Source: Fimbriimonas ginsengisoli Gsoil 348 | GTDB taxonomy: Bacteria > Armatimonadota > Fimbriimonadia > Fimbriimonadales > Fimbriimonadaceae | NCBI GenBank assembly: GCA_945881865.1 | Contig: CAMCVK010000003.1 | Location: 212,456-276,455, forward strand | DNA: 64,000 nt | Direction of reading: 5' to 3' | Notes under the pieces: generated by a model | Databases searched by the model: none | Told to the model about the DNA's origin: nothing | Seen by the model: the letters and a program-made list of their open reading frames with translations, nothing else | Shown here: positions 1 through 8,697 of the stretch, one piece after another | Layout: each line of letters opens with the position of its first letter | Numbering within the stretch: position 1 is the stretch's first letter | Program-made: the position numbers and the translations under genes

Positions 1-436
1 CAATCCATTTGGACCACTCGGAAAAAGCCTCGTCGTCGGCCTCAAATACGGTAAACGAAAGCTTGGCTGGATCGAGTGCGAGCCACTCGGGCGACGTCAA
101 AAACTCCCAGGAGTACGCAATCGCCTCCGACTTAAAGTAGTCGCCAAACGAGAAATTCCCCAGCATCTCGAAGAACGAGAGGTGAGTCGCATCGCCGACT
201 TCGTCAATGTCGTTCGTGCGCACGCACTTCTGAACCGTCGCGAGTCGCGGGTGGGCCGGTTTGGCCGTTCCGCGAAAGTACGGCTTGAATTGGATCATGC
301 CCGCGCCGTTGAACAGCAGGCTTTCGTCGAGCCGCCCCGTAACGTCGATCGGCACGAGCGAACCGCTCGGGAAACGTTGGTGCCCCTTCGATTCAAAAAA
401 CTGGAGATACTTCTCGCGCAATTCGCGGACGGTCAT
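1..436 (-). CDS. alaS: Alanine-tRNA ligase, 5' part only
   Basis: Charges tRNA-Ala in the cytoplasm. The gene runs off the left edge, so only about the first 145 residues (of roughly 870-900 in the family) are present. They read as the start of the class II catalytic domain: TVRELREKYLQFFESKGH, then SGSLVP, NGAGMIQFKPYF, QKCVRTNDIDEVG and FFEMLGNFSFGDYFK, all hallmarks of bacterial AlaRS. The ATG sits at the usual family start. It is divergent from the DUF6614 gene with only 25 nt between the start codons, so the promoters must overlap. A TACCCT box lies 9 nt upstream of the start on this strand. Confidence 0.97.
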   Translation of the reverse strand, partial: MTVRELREKYLQFFESKGHQRFPSGSLVPIDVTGRLDESLLFNGAGMIQFKPYFRGTAKPAHPRLATVQKCVRTNDIDEVGDATHLSFFEMLGNFSFGDYFKSEAIAYSWEFLTSPEWLALDPAKLSFTVFEADDEAFSEWSKWI

Positions 437-461
437 TTGGGCTAAAGGGTACCGTCCGAGA

Positions 462-797
462 ATGGACTACTACGACATCTGGGTGGACCTCGTCGATTCT
501 TCCCGCGATCTTGAGTTCGTCGAGAACCTGGAAGGCTTCCTCGGCACGCTGCGCGACGCCGGCGAAATCGAGGGGTACGTGTTAGCGCGGCGGAAATTCG
601 GCTTCTCGCCCCCTGGATTCGGCGAGTTCCACGTGCGGATCTCGGCCAAAGATCTGGCACAGTTGGACCGCGCGTTCCACCACGCCGCCACCCGCGCTTT
701 GCCGATCGAACCGAAACATGCCCGGGTATTCGAGATGGTAACGAACTTCAAGAGCGCGCTCTACCGCGACTTCCCGGACCCGGTCCGTGAGCGATAG
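462..797 (+). CDS. DUF6614 family protein
   Basis: A 111-residue soluble protein beginning MDYYDIWVDLVDSSRDLEF. The DYYDIWVDL start, the central RRKFGFSPPGFGEFHVRI and the late NFKSALYRDFPD match what I recall of the DUF6614 family, which has no known function. The ATG at 462 is chosen over in-frame upstream codons because those lie inside alaS on the other strand and because family members start here. There is no clear Shine-Dalgarno sequence; a TACCGT box ends 6 nt before the ATG, consistent with a leaderless start. The family call is from memory of the conserved pattern. Confidence 0.85.
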   Translation: MDYYDIWVDLVDSSRDLEFVENLEGFLGTLRDAGEIEGYVLARRKFGFSPPGFGEFHVRISAKDLAQLDRAFHHAATRALPIEPKHARVFEMVTNFKSALYRDFPDPVRER

Positions 798-920
798 ACC
801 GGACTAAGGCCGCGACTTTATCCTTTCCTTATGCTTTTCCGAGCCGTGTAGATGGTGCCCTTACGGCCAGGTGCGTTCAAAAGATCAGGTTAACCCCAAC
901 GTTGGGAACCAGAGAACGCA

Positions 921-1568
921 ATGGAAGACAGCAAACTGATAGACAGCCTGAACGATCCCCACGAGGTTGGCGACCACCAACATGTAAATGAAGACGGCAA
1001 GACAGACGCCGAGCTTGCCGGAACGATCGGCGGCCTAGGCGGAGCCATCACCGGCCTCGTCGCCGGCGCGGCGGTTGGGCCGGTCGGCGCCGTAATCGGC
1101 GCGGCCGTCGGCGGCATCATCGGTGGCTTCGGCTCAAATGCGGCCGTTGCCGAAGTGGACAAACACGACAACGACTACACCCCGACGGGAGTTACGACTC
1201 CGGATGATACGGAAACCCGAATGGTCTCCACGCATCTAGGCGAGGACTATGATCGGCTCGACCCGGCCGGAACACCTCGCGTTCCCATCGTGGGTGACCA
1301 AGTTCCGACCGGCGTGGTTTACCCGCCCCTGATCCCGAGCGACACCCGCTACGGCTCGCTTTCCGATGTGCCCGCAACCGCCATCCCAGACTTGCACCAC
1401 CCCTATGTCGGCGATGTTCCCCCGGTCGTCCTCAAAGAGACGCCGGAAGAGCGGGCGCGCCAAGAGCGAGCCCGAGAAGAAGAGGAGCGCAAGAGCTGGC
1501 CGGTCGATCCGGCAGATCCCGTGGTCGAAGAGCCAATCGCAATTCGACCGAACCCAAGCCTGTTTTAA
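921..1568 (+). CDS. Glycine-zipper hypothetical protein
   Basis: A 215-residue protein of unknown function. Residues about 34-75 form a glycine-zipper segment (GGLGGAITGLVAGAAVGPVG followed by GAAVGGIIGGFG), the type seen in outer-membrane-associated or membrane-inserting proteins. There is no signal peptide; the N-terminus is acidic and polar. The rest is proline- and charge-rich, with a run of Glu/Arg near residues 175-195 that probably forms a short helix. A perfect 12-bp palindrome, CCCAACGTTGGG at 895-906, lies just before the gene and could be an operator. A terminator-like hairpin follows the stop. Glycine-zipper general stress proteins of the YMGG/DUF1269 kind are the closest idea, but I would not assign a function. 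Confidence 0.75.
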   Translation: MEDSKLIDSLNDPHEVGDHQHVNEDGKTDAELAGTIGGLGGAITGLVAGAAVGPVGAVIGAAVGGIIGGFGSNAAVAEVDKHDNDYTPTGVTTPDDTETRMVSTHLGEDYDRLDPAGTPRVPIVGDQVPTGVVYPPLIPSDTRYGSLSDVPATAIPDLHHPYVGDVPPVVLKETPEERARQERAREEEERKSWPVDPADPVVEEPIAIRPNPSLF

Positions 1569-1585
1569 AACAGGCACGTTGAACC

Positions 1586-1620
1586 GGCGGCGATGTCCAC
1601 AGATCGCCGCCCCCTTTTTT
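1586..1620 (+). terminator. Rho-independent terminator after the glycine-zipper gene
   Basis: A 9-bp GC-rich stem GGCGGCGAT (1586-1594) pairs with ATCGCCGCC (1603-1611) across an 8-nt loop and is followed by four C and six T (1615-1620). This is a complete intrinsic terminator 17 nt downstream of the stop codon. Confidence 0.85.
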
Positions 1621-1624
1621 GGAA

Positions 1625-1846
1625 ATGACTGCCATGCACGCCATCCCGATTCTCGATGACCACCTTGCGGACGAGGTCCGCACGAACTCCCGCGCAACGA
1701 TCTATGTGCTCGGTGCCATTGGTGCCCTCGCGGTGAGCCTAGTACTCTCACGCATGGGCCACCGCCGGACCAGCCGAACCGTGGCCGCCCTTGCGCCCGC
1801 TATGCTGATGTCTGGCTTCACCGAAAAATTCCTTAAGAACCGTTAA
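1625..1846 (+). CDS. Small membrane protein, hypothetical
   Basis: Up to 73 residues with one hydrophobic segment ([17 protein letters not shown], about residues 27-43) followed by a basic HRRTSRT stretch and a second weakly hydrophobic segment, so probably a small inner-membrane protein. The start is uncertain: TTG 1619, ATG 1625 and ATG 1634 are all in frame, and the GGA at 1621 would serve the ATG at 1634 best. It lies immediately downstream of the intrinsic terminator and ends overlapping the 3' end of the opposite-strand DUF1552 gene by 4 nt. No family recognised. Confidence 0.5.
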   Translation: MTAMHAIPILDDHLADEVRTNSRATIYVLGAIGALAVSLVLSRMGHRRTSRTVAALAPAMLMSGFTEKFLKNR

Positions 1847-3162
1847 CTCAGGTTCGAAAGGATGCCCGCGCCGCAGAAGTCTCGGTTGCCGAAACTAGTT
1901 ACCCGGTGACCAAAGCCATGCGCCAAGGCCATTAGCAGGCGGTTGTGCGGAACGCGATCGTAGCGCAATGATCGGCCCATTTTGAACCCGAGGCCGCCGC
2001 CCACCAGAACGAACGGAATGTCATCCAAGGTGTGCGTGTTGCCTTGGCCAAGCTCGTTCGTCCAGATGATCGTGGTGTTGTCAAGCAACGTCCCGCTGCC
2101 GTCCGGCTCCTTGGTCTCCGACAGGCGTTTTGCCAAGTAGGCGACCTGCTCGCAGTACCAATGGTTGATCTTCGTTAGCTTGTCTTGCGCGGCCTTGTTG
2201 GAATCCGGCTCGTGCGAGAGGTCGTGCTGACCTTCCCCAATCCCAAGCCAAGTGAACCGCGCCTGACCGACCGAGTTTGTGTACTGCAGGGTGGCAACCC
2301 GCGCTGAATCCGCCAGGAATGCGCTCACCATCAAGTCGAGTTGCAGCTTGCTGATCTTAGGCATGTTGTCGTTGTCGCGCCGTACGCCGGGCTCGAGGGC
2401 GGGCACCTTGTGGCCGACGTCCTGCTTCCGCGACGCCTGAATCTCGTTCTCCATCCCGCGCACCAGGTCAAGATGCTCTTCCAGGAGCTGCCGGTCTGCC
2501 TTGGCGATGCTTCCCTTCACCTTTGCCAGATCTCCCCGCAGGTCGTCCAGCACGCTGCGAAGGATGTCCTGATCCTTCATCTGGCCGTAGAGCTTGCCGA
2601 ACATCTGGTACGGGTCGTCCAGCGGCGCGACCGGCTTGTTGGGTCCGGCGTAGACCATTCTCGTCCAAGTGTCGGCATGCTCCGGCACCATAACACCGAA
2701 CTCCAGCGAGCCAAACCGCGTGCGGGTGAGCAACGACTTTTGCAGGTAGTTCTTCAGTTCCTGGTCAATCGAAATTCCGCTGGACCAGCCCGCCGGCGTG
2801 TCGGATCCGCCCTGAACGTTGCCAGGGAAAAGCTCCGTTCCCGTGAGCAAGCAGCCGATGCCGCGCATGTGGCCGTCGCCGTCACCCTTCACACGGTCAC
2901 AAACGCCCTTGAGGATCAGCGTTCGGTCCTTGAAGGGCTCCAGCGGCTTCAGGCTTTCCTTAAGGACAAAGTTTGATCCCACGGCGTCGGGCCAGAACGT
3001 GTTGGGCACGATGCCATCCGGGCTGAAGATGATGACCAGCCGCTGTTTCGGCTTGGCCAGCGATTCGGCAAGGGCCAAGCTGGGCAATCCGGTGAGAAAC
3101 GGCAGGGCGGCGGCGCCAATGCCAAGGTTTCGGAGGAACTCTCTTCGTGACGAATCGTTCAT
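1843..3162 (-). CDS. DUF1552 domain-containing secreted protein
   Basis: A 439-residue protein of the DUF1552 family, common in planctomycetes and other environmental bacteria and usually encoded beside DUF1592 proteins. Function is unproven. Residues 5-32 ([19 protein letters not shown] onward) look like a twin-arginine signal peptide, so export by Tat is likely. Family landmarks are [13 protein letters not shown], the [14 protein letters not shown] region, ISIDQEL and the ending [20 protein letters not shown]. Its ATG overlaps the stop of the upstream DUF1592 gene by 4 nt, so the two are translationally coupled and probably act together outside the cytoplasm. Confidence 0.92.
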   Translation of the reverse strand: MNDSSRREFLRNLGIGAAALPFLTGLPSLALAESLAKPKQRLVIIFSPDGIVPNTFWPDAVGSNFVLKESLKPLEPFKDRTLILKGVCDRVKGDGDGHMRGIGCLLTGTELFPGNVQGGSDTPAGWSSGISIDQELKNYLQKSLLTRTRFGSLEFGVMVPEHADTWTRMVYAGPNKPVAPLDDPYQMFGKLYGQMKDQDILRSVLDDLRGDLAKVKGSIAKADRQLLEEHLDLVRGMENEIQASRKQDVGHKVPALEPGVRRDNDNMPKISKLQLDLMVSAFLADSARVATLQYTNSVGQARFTWLGIGEGQHDLSHEPDSNKAAQDKLTKINHWYCEQVAYLAKRLSETKEPDGSGTLLDNTTIIWTNELGQGNTHTLDDIPFVLVGGGLGFKMGRSLRYDRVPHNRLLMALAHGFGHRVTSFGNRDFCGAGILSNLS

Positions 3163-5495
3163 GGTTGCGGGCTCTTTTGGGCGGCGGGAAGCGAAGCCAT
3201 CATGATCGAAACCATTAGGCTACGGATATTGTATTGGTCTTTTTTGAAAGAGGCTTGCAAATTTGGCAAGGTCTTTGCGCCGTAGGCGCGGATTGGCTGC
3301 TTCGTGAGATGCTGGAACAGCTTTTCGGTGAACGCGGCGTGCGTTTCGTCGCTATCCGCAAGGAACTTTGCCATGTCGGCGGCACCGGTGAATTTTACAT
3401 TGGCACCGTTGCGGGCGAGATAGCTTCCAGAGGCGTCGATCGGCTTGCCGTTTTCCGCGTTTCGGATGCGGCCGATCGCGTCGTACCGCTCCAGCGTGAA
3501 GCCAAGCGGATTGATTAGCGAGTGACAAGAGTCACACATCGCCGGTTTCGTCTGCATCGCAACCCGGGCGCGCGTGGTGAGAGTGGGGTGGAGGCTCGCC
3601 GGCAGCGGAGTGAACGCTTCCGGCGGCGGAGCGAGAACGCGCCCCAGCATGTTTCGCGCGATCAGGACGCCGCGATGGATCGGGGAGCTACCCTCCAAGT
3701 ACGCGTGCCGCGCCATGAGATACGGCTGCGTCAGCACGCCCGCGCGGTCGGGGCTTTTCACGGCCTGGAACGGCGCATCTGGCGGTAGGTTTCCGCCGTA
3801 CAGCTTGGACAGACGTCCGTTGAGGAACTGCTGGTCGCTCAACATCATCTCGCGGAAGCTGGCGTTCTTGCCCCCGGCGGTGCTGAGAAGAAACAGGTCC
3901 AGCGACGTCCGGAGGTCGTTCACCGTGGCGTCGTCGAAGCCCGGGTACCGCTTTTGGCTCTTGACGATATCGGGGATTTCGTCCACCTTGAGCCAGAGCA
4001 TCAAAAAGTCGCGCAGTTTCGTCCACGAGCGGGGGTCGTTCGCCATCCGCTCGGCCTGCCGCTGGATTCCCGCGCGGGTCGAAAGCTCTCCGCTTGCGGC
4101 GGCGCGGGTTAGCTCCGCGTCCGGAATCGAATCCCAAAGCCCGAAGGATAGTTCGCTCGCCGTCGTGTAGGGATCCTGCGGACCGCCCACTTCGCGATAG
4201 AGGAACCGGGGCGATTTCAAAGTTAGCAGCACGACGCGCTTCACCGCCGTTTCCAGGTTCGGCGACACGCGAAACTGCTTTTCGATAAAGGTTTGGTCGA
4301 TCTCCTTCGTAAGCGGACGGCGGAATGCCCGCTCCAGGAACTTTCGGCAGTTCGCCTTCAGCTCTTCCACCTTTGCCGGGGGAACGGTCGCGGTGCCAAC
4401 CTCCGCTCGCACGCGCGCCGCAAAGTGGTCGGCCAGCTCCAGTGCCGCCGTCGTGGTCGCGTCATCCCACGGCTTCGTGACGTTGTTGCCGCGCTCGTAG
4501 CCGATGCTGCGGTCGTCAGCCGGGAACGGCGAGGCGACAACGTAGCTCGGCCCGTTCGAAGCCGGGAACAGATATTGCGCCGGAATCGGCTCTACCGGGC
4601 CCTTTGGGCGCTTCCACATGAGCCGAACAAAGGCCGGTGTCGGCGGGGTTTTCTTCCGCGTAGCATCGTCGTTCACGCCCTGGGTGGCTTTCGAAAACTC
4701 CAATTGGATCGGATAGGCCCGACCCGCGAGAAGCACGGCATGCGCCCGGAAGTCGGTGTCCGAGCCCGACTTCACCCAGGCATCGATGAGCGGCTTCTCC
4801 ACGCCATTGAAGTAGATGCGCGTCGCCTGGTCGGTCTGTACGATCAGCTCGTAGTCACCCGTGTCAGGAGCAAAAATGCTCCCTTGCCAGCGGATGGTGT
4901 AGTTATGGGCATCCACTTTGCCCGGCACGGGGCCGGTCGCGTCGAAGTTGAAGTTCACGCCAGCGTCGGTTCGCTCCAACGCGCGGCTGCCGCCGTTCAT
5001 GTCTCGGCCCTTAAAGTACTCGCCCTTCAGGCCGCCCGCCGGACCCGGAACCACCGGCTTGCTGTCGCCGACGAGATCGGCAACGGCGTTTCGGAACTGC
5101 CGAACCGTCAGTCGCGAAAGCGTCACCCGCGCCGGGCGGTTTCGCTCTTGCGCCAGCGGCGAATAAAACTGCTCGTGCATGAACTCCGCGATTTTTTGCG
5201 CCTGCGCGGGCGGAGTCTTAACCGCTCCCGGCGGCATCGTCTTGGAGATAAATTTGCTCAGCTCGGAAACGGTTCGCGTGCCAACCAGCGGTTTGGGAAA
5301 TCCGGCGCCACCCTTCCCGTTCACGCCGTGGCAAGGGGCGCAACTGGACGCGAAGAATTCGCTACCGGTTTTGCCCACTTTGGCGACCGGCGGTTTCTTG
5401 GGTTTCGGCGGCGGACTCTGCGATGCCCCAATCGCAAAGATCATCCACGACGACAACCCGAACGCGAATACGGACTGGGTTTTTAAGGAAGACAT
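3159..5495 (-). CDS. Cytochrome c / PA14 / DUF1592-DUF1588-DUF1585 protein
   Basis: A 778-residue secreted multidomain protein, first gene of a two-gene operon with the DUF1552 gene. After a signal peptide ([20 protein letters not shown]) comes a class I cytochrome c with CAPCH at about residue 52 and a downstream TMPPG methionine. A PA14-like carbohydrate-binding beta-barrel follows ([15 protein letters not shown] to about residue 295), then the DUF1587/1595/1592/1588/1585 chain. A second CDSCH motif lies near residue 655 in the DUF1588 part. The family is widespread in Planctomycetes; a redox role on polysaccharides is suspected but unproven. An in-frame ATG at 5516 is possible; 5495 gives the cleaner signal peptide. 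Confidence 0.92.
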   Translation of the reverse strand: MSSLKTQSVFAFGLSSWMIFAIGASQSPPPKPKKPPVAKVGKTGSEFFASSCAPCHGVNGKGGAGFPKPLVGTRTVSELSKFISKTMPPGAVKTPPAQAQKIAEFMHEQFYSPLAQERNRPARVTLSRLTVRQFRNAVADLVGDSKPVVPGPAGGLKGEYFKGRDMNGGSRALERTDAGVNFNFDATGPVPGKVDAHNYTIRWQGSIFAPDTGDYELIVQTDQATRIYFNGVEKPLIDAWVKSGSDTDFRAHAVLLAGRAYPIQLEFSKATQGVNDDATRKKTPPTPAFVRLMWKRPKGPVEPIPAQYLFPASNGPSYVVASPFPADDRSIGYERGNNVTKPWDDATTTAALELADHFAARVRAEVGTATVPPAKVEELKANCRKFLERAFRRPLTKEIDQTFIEKQFRVSPNLETAVKRVVLLTLKSPRFLYREVGGPQDPYTTASELSFGLWDSIPDAELTRAAASGELSTRAGIQRQAERMANDPRSWTKLRDFLMLWLKVDEIPDIVKSQKRYPGFDDATVNDLRTSLDLFLLSTAGGKNASFREMMLSDQQFLNGRLSKLYGGNLPPDAPFQAVKSPDRAGVLTQPYLMARHAYLEGSSPIHRGVLIARNMLGRVLAPPPEAFTPLPASLHPTLTTRARVAMQTKPAMCDSCHSLINPLGFTLERYDAIGRIRNAENGKPIDASGSYLARNGANVKFTGAADMAKFLADSDETHAAFTEKLFQHLTKQPIRAYGAKTLPNLQASFKKDQYNIRSLMVSIMMASLPAAQKSPQP

Positions 5496-5597
5496 CCTCG
5501 TCTTTCGCGCAAGCATACACTTGCTTGACGACCGGCCAGGCCAAGCGTGGTCGCAAAATTGCTGGCCAACGCGCGAATTGCCGCCCGCTTCGTCAGA

Positions 5598-6902
5598 ATG
5601 TTCTCAACTTCCATGAGTGCTTCCCTCCTTATCGCGTCCGTTGCCTTCGGAATCCTGCCCGTTGCCCCCAGCCGGGTCGAGCTCATCACGCCGGTCCGCA
5701 ACGCCACTTTCAACAAGAACGGCACCGCCCGCGAGCGCAAGCAGGGCGGCAACCCGCGCCTGGTCGACGGCACGTTTGTCTTCGACGGCTCGCAGGACGG
5801 CGACCGGCAGGTGGACCCACAAATCGCGGTCGGCGGCGGCCACATTTTGCACGGCACCAACAGCGGGCTGATCATCTACGACAAGCAGGGCAAGTACGTG
5901 CAGGGCGTGCCGCAGCGCGAGTTCCTGGACGGCATCGACCCGAAGCTGTTCTTCGACGTGAACCATCGCGTCTTCGGTTTCGACCTCTGGGTCTACTGGG
6001 ATAAGGAGAAGATCAAGCCGGTCAACATCTCCATTTCCGAGACGGCAAATCCGACCGGCGCGTGGAACACCTACCCGGTTCCGGCCCCGAATGGCGTGGA
6101 TGGCGGCGCGATTGGCCACAGCCGAAAGTGGGTCGGCTACTCGTTCCCCGGCGGGCCGGAGGAATCCTTCGTGCTTTCGATGGCCGACATGAAGGCCGGA
6201 AAGCCGACCCGCGCCTACCACTTTAAGGGCAGCCTCGGTCACCCGGTTTCGACCCAAGACCGAAACGATGACCTCTACTTTGTCGCCCTCACCGATACCG
6301 AAATCGTGATCACCCGCGTGGCGGACGACGGAAAAGGTGCGCCGGTCGTTGCCTCGGTGGCGCGCCAATCGCACAAGTTCCGCTACTTTGAGTGGCCGCC
6401 GATGGCCCCGCAAAAGGGCACCGACCTGAAGACCGCGCCCGGCGACCGAAACCCGAAGAACATCGTGCTGCAGGGCAAGCACATCTGGTTCTCGCAGACC
6501 GTGAACGTCGAGGGCCGCGCCGGAATCCAGTGGCATCAGGTTCGGCTGGACGGAAAGTTTGTGCAGAGCGGGCTGCTTTCGCACCCGCAGAACAGCTACA
6601 TCCAGACCACGCTGGCGGTGAACAAGCACAACGACGTGTTGGTTGGGTTCCAAGAAACCGGGCCAAACATGTTCATCAGCCCGCGCTGCGCCTTCCGCCG
6701 GGCACGCGACCCCAAGGGGACGCTGCGGCCGATCATGCGCCTCGGCGAGGGTCTCGCCGCAACGAAGGGCGGCCCGTGGGGCGACTACAGCGGCTCGGTG
6801 ATGGACGGCGACAACCGCGAAGACCTCTGGACGGTGCAAAGCATCGCCAGCGCGCGCGGCACCGGCGACACCGTGATCGCGAAAATTCCGTTCCGCAAGT
6901 AA
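5598..6902 (+). CDS. Secreted hypothetical protein, probable beta-propeller-like
   Basis: About 434 residues with an N-terminal hydrophobic signal (SASLLIASVAFGILPVAPS). The mature part contains recurring short beta-strand patterns with D/N/G turns (for example VDPQIAVGGGHILHGTNSG, DPKLFFDVNHRVFGFDLWV, WGDYSGSVMDGDNREDLW). These resemble secreted proteins in which observed data are checked over repeated blades; the closing GPWGDYSG...DLWTVQ is typical of such proteins. No catalytic motif recognised. It is divergent from the DUF1592 gene with about 100 nt between starts. Starts at 5547, 5598 and 5613 are all possible; 5598 or 5613 fits a normal signal peptide. Confidence 0.7.
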   Translation: MFSTSMSASLLIASVAFGILPVAPSRVELITPVRNATFNKNGTARERKQGGNPRLVDGTFVFDGSQDGDRQVDPQIAVGGGHILHGTNSGLIIYDKQGKYVQGVPQREFLDGIDPKLFFDVNHRVFGFDLWVYWDKEKIKPVNISISETANPTGAWNTYPVPAPNGVDGGAIGHSRKWVGYSFPGGPEESFVLSMADMKAGKPTRAYHFKGSLGHPVSTQDRNDDLYFVALTDTEIVITRVADDGKGAPVVASVARQSHKFRYFEWPPMAPQKGTDLKTAPGDRNPKNIVLQGKHIWFSQTVNVEGRAGIQWHQVRLDGKFVQSGLLSHPQNSYIQTTLAVNKHNDVLVGFQETGPNMFISPRCAFRRARDPKGTLRPIMRLGEGLAATKGGPWGDYSGSVMDGDNREDLWTVQSIASARGTGDTVIAKIPFRK

Positions 6903-6935
6903 CACGGGCGGGGCGGTCACCGTTAGACTAAGAAC

Positions 6936-7226
6936 ATGACCACCTTCACCTCGGAACAGATCGCCGCCGAACTTGCCTCCCGCCCGGGTTGGTCGGTGGA
7001 AAACGGCGAGCTTGCTCGCGCCTATACGTTTGAAACCTACCGGCTTGGGGTGCGGTTCGCCGTGGCCGTCGCCCAAAGCGCCGAGGACCATGACCACCAC
7101 CCGACCCTGGTGATCGGCTACAAAACCGTGCTGGTGACGGTCTCAACCCACGACGCGGGCGGCATCACGGCGAAGGACTTCTCCCTCGCCGACGCCGCCG
7201 ACGGGCACTACGCTTCGATTACTTAA
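6936..7226 (+). CDS. phhB: Pterin-4a-carbinolamine dehydratase
   Basis: A 96-residue cytoplasmic enzyme that dehydrates 4a-hydroxytetrahydropterin so the pterin cofactor can be recycled. The family signature is complete: EDHDHHPTLVIGYKTV followed by STHDAGG, with the catalytic His pair, the HP, the Tyr and the TH in place. Length is normal. A TAGACT box (6924-6929) ends 6 nt before the ATG, with no Shine-Dalgarno sequence, suggesting a leaderless mRNA. No aromatic amino acid hydroxylase is in view. The last 50 bp have a decayed second copy 1.4 kb downstream, at 8648-8697. Confidence 0.95.
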   Translation: MTTFTSEQIAAELASRPGWSVENGELARAYTFETYRLGVRFAVAVAQSAEDHDHHPTLVIGYKTVLVTVSTHDAGGITAKDFSLADAADGHYASIT

Positions 7227-7315
7227 GCCACGACATGCAATTCCGCATGCGACGTTGAGGCCGCGAAGGTGCGTGAAGCAACGTTGGAGGCGGTGCCTTC
7301 CGAGCTGAAACTTGA

Positions 7316-7321
7316 TATAAT
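7316..7321 (+). promoter_or_regulatory. -10 box TATAAT before the AT-rich lipoprotein gene
   Basis: A perfect TATAAT lies 34 nt upstream of the ATG at 7356. I see no good -35 at 16-18 bp spacing. A GAGGG Shine-Dalgarno sequence precedes the start, so unlike many genes in this window this one appears to have a leader. Confidence 0.5.
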
Positions 7322-7355
7322 CCCCGTTTGCAGGCTTCTGCACAACGAATGAGGG

Positions 7356-8552
7356 ATGGTCAAAATAATGTTCGAAAAATTGTCACGGCCAATTTACGAC
7401 GCGTCAAAAAATAGACGGGCTGCTTTTCTCAGTCTGTTAGCGGCCATAGCCTGCCTGGCGGCAATTCCAGTTATCTCGGGCTGCGGTAAGCAAGCCTTCG
7501 GATTAGGTGTCCAAACCGGTAAAGAGTCACCGGCGAAGGTTACGGGAAGCACCGTTAATGGCATTGCAATTCCAATCGGAACAGAACAAGCTTGGGAAAT
7601 TTCAATTCGGTATGAGCTAGACGCAAGCAAAGCCGCCAGGGAATTCGGTGGCAAGGCGCTTTTGACGCAACCCGTACCCCCTTCTCTCAGTCAGGGCACA
7701 AGTAGCAACCAAGAAATCAAAGCTTCACTCACCTGCGATGGCAGAGCCGCAAAAATTGGAAAAGATAGCCTGGGTGATTCAATTTTGCTTCTCGAAGTTG
7801 ACTCCAATAGCGGGACCGCAATTCTTGAGTTTAAGGGAGTCGTCTTTAATCGAAACATGCGTTCCGTCAAGGACGGCGGAGAAACACTATCTGCGTCGAA
7901 GAGGAAAAAATTCACTCGGCCCTACTTTGTGAACCATGAGGCGCCCGCGTTCAAGCAATTTCTCAAAAAGAATGGTCTCAACAGAGATTCCGATCAATCG
8001 ACGGGCGAGTACGTCGACAAGATTCTTGTATGGCTAGCCCAGAACAGAACCTACGGTCACGATGGAGATGGCAAAGAATTGAACGAGGCGTTGCTGGTCA
8101 AACCTGGAACAATTGACTGTAATCTTTCTTCAGCGCTGGTCGCAGCCATCTTGAGAGCGAATGGTGTTCCGGTACAGATTAAGACTCGGGTCCTCGCGAA
8201 GTTCAACGGCAAATGGGATTTCCACGCGGATATTGCCTATTTCAATAAAGAAGAGAGAAAATGGGAGGGTGTTTCTCCTGCGGACATCATTAGCGGCACA
8301 AGGGACGATGTTCTCGCAAAGGGGACCGCCGTAGGGTCAAATGGCCTCGGCCTTGATTTTTCCCCAGGATACGAGTCGGTAATGGTCGACACGGCAAACG
8401 ACGTCGACAGAATCTATGACTTCAAGGGCTGGGCTGGGGTCGGCCTCGACTACAACACTCAATCGCCTTGGGCGCACGGCAGGCAACAGGGACAAGTGGG
8501 TGACGTTGATTTCAAGCTTACACACAAGATCACGCCATTGAAGATTAATTGA
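7356..8552 (+). CDS. Lipoprotein with transglutaminase-like domain
   Basis: A 398-residue protein. Residues about 20-44 form a lipoprotein signal ending IPVISGCGK, with Cys43 the likely lipidation site. The C-terminal half carries a transglutaminase-like (papain-fold) core: Cys255 in GTIDCNLSSALVAAILRANG, His290 in WDFHADIAYF and Asp in WEGVSPADI, so the Cys-His-Asp triad looks intact. Members of this superfamily act as proteases, amidases or peptide-binding scaffolds; the substrate here is unknown. Base composition differs sharply from its neighbours: 7561-7620 is about 42% GC against about 70% in 6961-7020. With the phhB-tail repeat at its far side, this suggests recent acquisition. Confidence 0.8.
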   Translation: MVKIMFEKLSRPIYDASKNRRAAFLSLLAAIACLAAIPVISGCGKQAFGLGVQTGKESPAKVTGSTVNGIAIPIGTEQAWEISIRYELDASKAAREFGGKALLTQPVPPSLSQGTSSNQEIKASLTCDGRAAKIGKDSLGDSILLLEVDSNSGTAILEFKGVVFNRNMRSVKDGGETLSASKRKKFTRPYFVNHEAPAFKQFLKKNGLNRDSDQSTGEYVDKILVWLAQNRTYGHDGDGKELNEALLVKPGTIDCNLSSALVAAILRANGVPVQIKTRVLAKFNGKWDFHADIAYFNKEERKWEGVSPADIISGTRDDVLAKGTAVGSNGLGLDFSPGYESVMVDTANDVDRIYDFKGWAGVGLDYNTQSPWAHGRQQGQVGDVDFKLTHKITPLKIN

Positions 8553-8647
8553 TCTTCAGAATTGACCTTCCCCACTGAATCAGAGCTATCCGCCATAGCG
8601 CATTGCGAATAGCCTGCTAACGAGTAGTTCGACGCTGTCGCCGACAG

Positions 8648-8697
8648 GATTTCTCCCTCGTCAGATGCCGCCAACAGGCATTACTCTTCGATAATGT
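8648..8697 (+). repeat. Decayed second copy of the phhB 3' end
   Basis: This segment aligns with 7176-7224, the last codons of phhB, at about 39 of 49 positions with one 1-nt insertion; the shared core includes TTCTCCCTCG and CTTCGAT. The insertion and substitutions destroy the reading frame. It overlaps the last codons of the opposite-strand M42 peptidase gene, so part of it is under coding constraint on the other strand. It and the intact phhB end bracket the AT-rich lipoprotein gene. Confidence 0.65.

Noticed and set aside
4293..5486. A 397-codon plus-strand frame opposite the DUF1592 gene.
   Set aside because: It runs antisense to the DUF1592 gene, has Arg-rich low-complexity protein and no start signal.
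5604..7100. A long (498-codon) open frame on the minus strand opposite the secreted protein gene and phhB.
   Set aside because: It is antisense to two well-supported genes, has no domain match, and is rich in Arg/Ala/Val in the pattern expected from high-GC antisense frames.
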